Made by a program: the position numbers and the translations under genes. From assembly GCA_902493345.1 (NCBI GenBank), contig CABUPM010000026.1, positions 1 through 23,837 of the forward strand: DNA of 23,837 bases. The letters are read 5' to 3'. The notes under the pieces were generated by a model. It saw only the letters and a program-made list of their open reading frames with translations, made no database searches and was not told where the DNA came from. This DNA is from an uncultured Eubacteriales bacterium. GTDB taxonomy: Bacteria; Bacillota; Clostridia; Lachnospirales; Bianqueaceae. The first letter of the stretch is position 1; the number at the start of each line of letters is the position of its first letter. Below are positions 22,313-23,837 of the stretch, in pieces.

Positions 22313-22888
22313 ATGGGAGTCTATGTAAGGTATTTGCATGCGTATCCGTCGCTTGGCAGTGTAGAGGTGCTGGATGGGAATATTCCTGTGGTGCGCAGAT
22401 TGGAATATGGACAGGTGACACCGTATTTTTATGCGGAAGCACCGGAGGGGTTCCGGCTGGAGACAGAAGACGGCAGTAGGAGCTGGGGCAAAGAAACGCC
22501 GGGAGATGGAGGGACGATTACCTGGGTGCTGACAGAAAAGGAAGGAAGCCCCTGGATGATTCCGATACAGGATATGGAGAGAGGTTCTGAAGAGGGAGAG
22601 GCGGTGCTAAGGCTGGTGAACCTTGCTGTGCCGACACTGGATCTTTATATGGGGAGGCTTCCGGAGGAGATGGAGATGTTCTTGGAGCAGGTGGAAGAAG
22701 GAGAGGCCAGCGAGTATAAAGGGACAGAATCGGGACGGTATTTTGCAGATCTATGTATGGGGGCGGAATGGAATGTTCTGGCGCGGATCCCAGAGCTACA
22801 CCTGGCAGGGGGTGTATGGTACAGCCTGTATGTGATCGGAAACGCGGAACAGTGGAATGTGCGGCTGGTGATGGATGGCACAATATAA
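22313..22888 (+). CDS. DUF4397-like protein, two domains
   Basis: 191 residues; ATG 22313 with GGAGGGGGAAAGG upstream, 25 bp after the protease stop, so the two are probably co-transcribed. Two related beta-rich halves: YVRYLHAYPSLGSVEVLDG then LEYGQVTPYFYAEAPEG (about 4-52), and VLRLVNLAVPTLDLYMG, SEYKGTESGRYFADL, then GGVWYSLYVIG (about 99-181). The pattern of RxxHA/RLVNLA, YG, tyrosine and a YSLYVIG strand is that of DUF4397. There is no signal peptide or membrane helix. DUF4397 proteins of anaerobic Firmicutes are often in spore or surface contexts, but no molecular role is established. A spore-coat or protease-partner function is inference from position only. Confidence 0.75.
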   Translation: MGVYVRYLHAYPSLGSVEVLDGNIPVVRRLEYGQVTPYFYAEAPEGFRLETEDGSRSWGKETPGDGGTITWVLTEKEGSPWMIPIQDMERGSEEGEAVLRLVNLAVPTLDLYMGRLPEEMEMFLEQVEEGEASEYKGTESGRYFADLCMGAEWNVLARIPELHLAGGVWYSLYVIGNAEQWNVRLVMDGTI

Positions 22889-22897
22889 AAATAGTTC

Positions 22898-22926
22898 TTG
22901 TCAAAAATGGAAATATGTGGTAATAT
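22898..22926 (+). promoter_or_regulatory. Promoter of the kinase-like gene
   Basis: TTGTCA (22898-22903), 17-bp spacer, TAATAT (22921-22926), about 38 bp before the start codon. Confidence 0.65.
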
Positions 22927-22963
22927 CATAAACGATTTCCAATAATATACAGTGGAGGACCTT

Positions 22964-23593
22964 ATGAAGAAAAGTTGGGAACAGATGAGTGGTTGGATAG
23001 AGGAGCTGCATGCGCCGCTAGGAAATCTCATGGGACAGTTGGAGCTTCGACAGGAGGAGATGGAGCCGGAATGTTATGGTTTGCTGTGGAGGGATTGTCA
23101 GAATCTGCGCAGTTATATGGAGCGTTTGCTGCGGCTGATACAGGTCTATGCGGGAGATGTGCCGCCTTGCTGGGGACGCAGCCCGTTAAGAGACTGTGTA
23201 GAAGAAGCCGCGCACAGCGTCGAAAAGGAAGCGCAGGAAAAGGGAATTTTGCTCAGAGTCGAATATGATAGGGGAGACCGCAATATTTGGAGCGATGCCA
23301 AGCTTCTGCGGGAGATTCTGGAGCAGCTGATACGGTACACACTCACCCGAAGCGCTTCGGGTGAGTGTGTTACGGCGGGGTGTACGGCTTACAGGGACAC
23401 GGTTGCTCTCTGGGTAGAGAACCCTTCGGAACACATCATAGAAGCGCGGGCGGCGATGGAATGCCGGGGAGAATCTACGCTTCGGCTGGAAGTCTGCCGG
23501 GGATTGGCGGCGCAGCTCGGAGCCGTGCTATTCTGCGGCAATGGAGAACATGGGGGAGTACGCCGCGGAATTACGCTGCCGGTGGCTTCTTAA
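22964..23593 (+). CDS. Degenerate histidine-kinase-like protein
   Basis: 209 residues; ATG 22964 with TGGAGG 5 nt upstream. No sensor domain or membrane helix. The N-terminal helical hairpin resembles a DHp domain: WIEELHAPLGNLMGQLEL (11-28) aligns with the usual SHELRTPL pattern, but the phospho-accepting His is Glu13, and a His (His16) stands where Arg is usual. The rest resembles a HATPase domain (SDAKLLREILEQLIRYTL as N-box; LRLEVCRGLAAQLGAVLF as G2 region; GVRRGITLPV end). The N-box Asn and the DxGxG box are missing. It probably neither binds ATP normally nor autophosphorylates; its size and architecture recall Spo0B-like phosphotransferases, without the His. A perfect 34-bp palindrome lies within codons 125-136. 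Confidence 0.75.
   Translation: MKKSWEQMSGWIEELHAPLGNLMGQLELRQEEMEPECYGLLWRDCQNLRSYMERLLRLIQVYAGDVPPCWGRSPLRDCVEEAAHSVEKEAQEKGILLRVEYDRGDRNIWSDAKLLREILEQLIRYTLTRSASGECVTAGCTAYRDTVALWVENPSEHIIEARAAMECRGESTLRLEVCRGLAAQLGAVLFCGNGEHGGVRRGITLPVAS
23337..23370. repeat. Perfect 34-bp palindrome inside the kinase-like gene
   Basis: ACACACTCACCCGAAGC (23337-23353) is followed without any spacer by its exact reverse complement (23354-23370). The reading frame continues through it. In RNA it would form a very stable hairpin with a minimal loop. No T-tract follows, so it is not a normal terminator. Confidence 0.97.
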
Positions 23594-23621
23594 ATTTTTT
23601 TGAGATATTTTAAAAAAGTGA

Positions 23622-23650
23622 TTGACAAAAAAATAGATCTATAGTATAAT
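23622..23650 (+). promoter_or_regulatory. Consensus promoter of the tRNA operon
   Basis: Perfect TTGACA (23622-23627), A-rich 17-bp spacer, perfect TATAAT (23645-23650). The 56-bp leader before tRNA-Pro is GC-rich, with a possible GCTGCA/TGCAGC stem. Confidence 0.93.
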
Positions 23651-23706
23651 TATCTACGCTGCAGATGAGCGCGGCGCGCTACAGTGGGTGCAGCACAGGA
23701 CTTCGA

Positions 23707-23781
23707 CGGGGTATAGCTCAGTTTGGCTAGAGCGCTTGATTTGGGATCAAGAGGCCGCAGGTTCAAGTCCTGTTACCCCGA
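23707..23781 (+). tRNA. tRNA-Pro (anticodon UGG)
   Basis: 75 nt. Acceptor CGGGGTA pairs with TACCCCG, discriminator A. The anticodon arm is CTTGA-TTTGGGA-TCAAG with anticodon TGG; the T arm contains GGTTCAAGTCC. CCA is not encoded. First gene of the tRNA operon. Confidence 0.97.
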
Positions 23782-23786
23782 CATCT

Positions 23787-23837
23787 GCGGGTGTAGTTCA
23801 ATGGTAGAACACCAGCCTTCCAAGCTGGATACGTGGG
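23787..23837 (+). tRNA. tRNA-Gly (anticodon UCC), cut by the right window edge
   Basis: Starts GCGGGTG, with the D arm GTTCAATGGTAGAAC and the anticodon arm CCAGC-CTTCCAA-GCTGG (anticodon TCC). The T arm and 3' acceptor lie beyond the window. It follows tRNA-Pro by 5 nt in the same transcript. Confidence 0.94.

Noticed and set aside
23594..23621. Terminator after the kinase-like gene
   Set aside because: The sequence is AT-rich with T and A runs but no GC-containing stem; not convincing.

Overview
The window looks like chromosome of an anaerobic, spore-forming member of the Clostridia, most like Lachnospiraceae. This is inferred from gene content (DUF1015, clostridial IlvE, VanZ, an Rrf2 regulator, a Csp-like tandem subtilase, a K+-type membrane pyrophosphatase, DUF1538 with P-II), from tRNA genes without encoded CCA, from strong AGGAGG ribosome binding sites and from many TTGACA/TATAAT promoters with 17-bp spacers. 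I see no phage, IS element, CRISPR array or origin. The window is mostly single-copy housekeeping and accessory genes in short transcription units.

Left part (1-2710, minus strand): a DUF1015 gene running off the left edge, tRNA-Ser(UGA) with its own promoter and terminator, then a predicted vitamin B12 uptake unit. That unit is a cobalamin riboswitch, a membrane-anchored DUF4430 (transcobalamin-C-like) protein and an ECF-type S component.

2717-11005 (plus strand): a promoter placed back to back with the B12 promoter drives a catalytically degenerate alpha/beta-hydrolase, ispE, a cytosolic Cys-type sulfatase and an S58 (DmpA-like) peptidase in one tightly packed operon. Then come a gluconate 5-dehydrogenase-like SDR, the branched-chain aminotransferase ilvE, a YdcF/DUF218 membrane protein, a collapsed pseudogene of a condensation/acyltransferase-like protein, and a VanZ protein.

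11013-16284 (minus strand): an Rrf2 regulator with a cysteine cluster; a two-gene unit of a duplicated DUF1538 membrane protein and a tandem P-II-like protein; and a divergent membrane pyrophosphatase (hppA) with its own promoter and terminator. The last two units are plausibly linked through ion or energy homeostasis.

16419-18752: an MGMT-family protein, D-amino acid aminotransferase (dat) and a GH28 pectinase pseudogene with a large internal deletion and frame change, then a convergent small membrane protein. 18859-23593: a 1142-residue tandem Csp-like subtilase with two apparently intact catalytic triads, a two-domain DUF4397 protein, and a short histidine-kinase-like protein that lacks the phospho-accepting His and ATP-binding boxes. 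A perfect 34-bp palindrome lies inside this last gene. The window ends in a tRNA operon (Pro-UGG, Gly-UCC).

The candidates I consider closest to undescribed biology are the DUF1538/P-II pair, the tandem Csp-like protease with DUF4397, and the pseudo-kinase with its embedded palindrome. The B12 unit is the most confidently interpretable accessory system.
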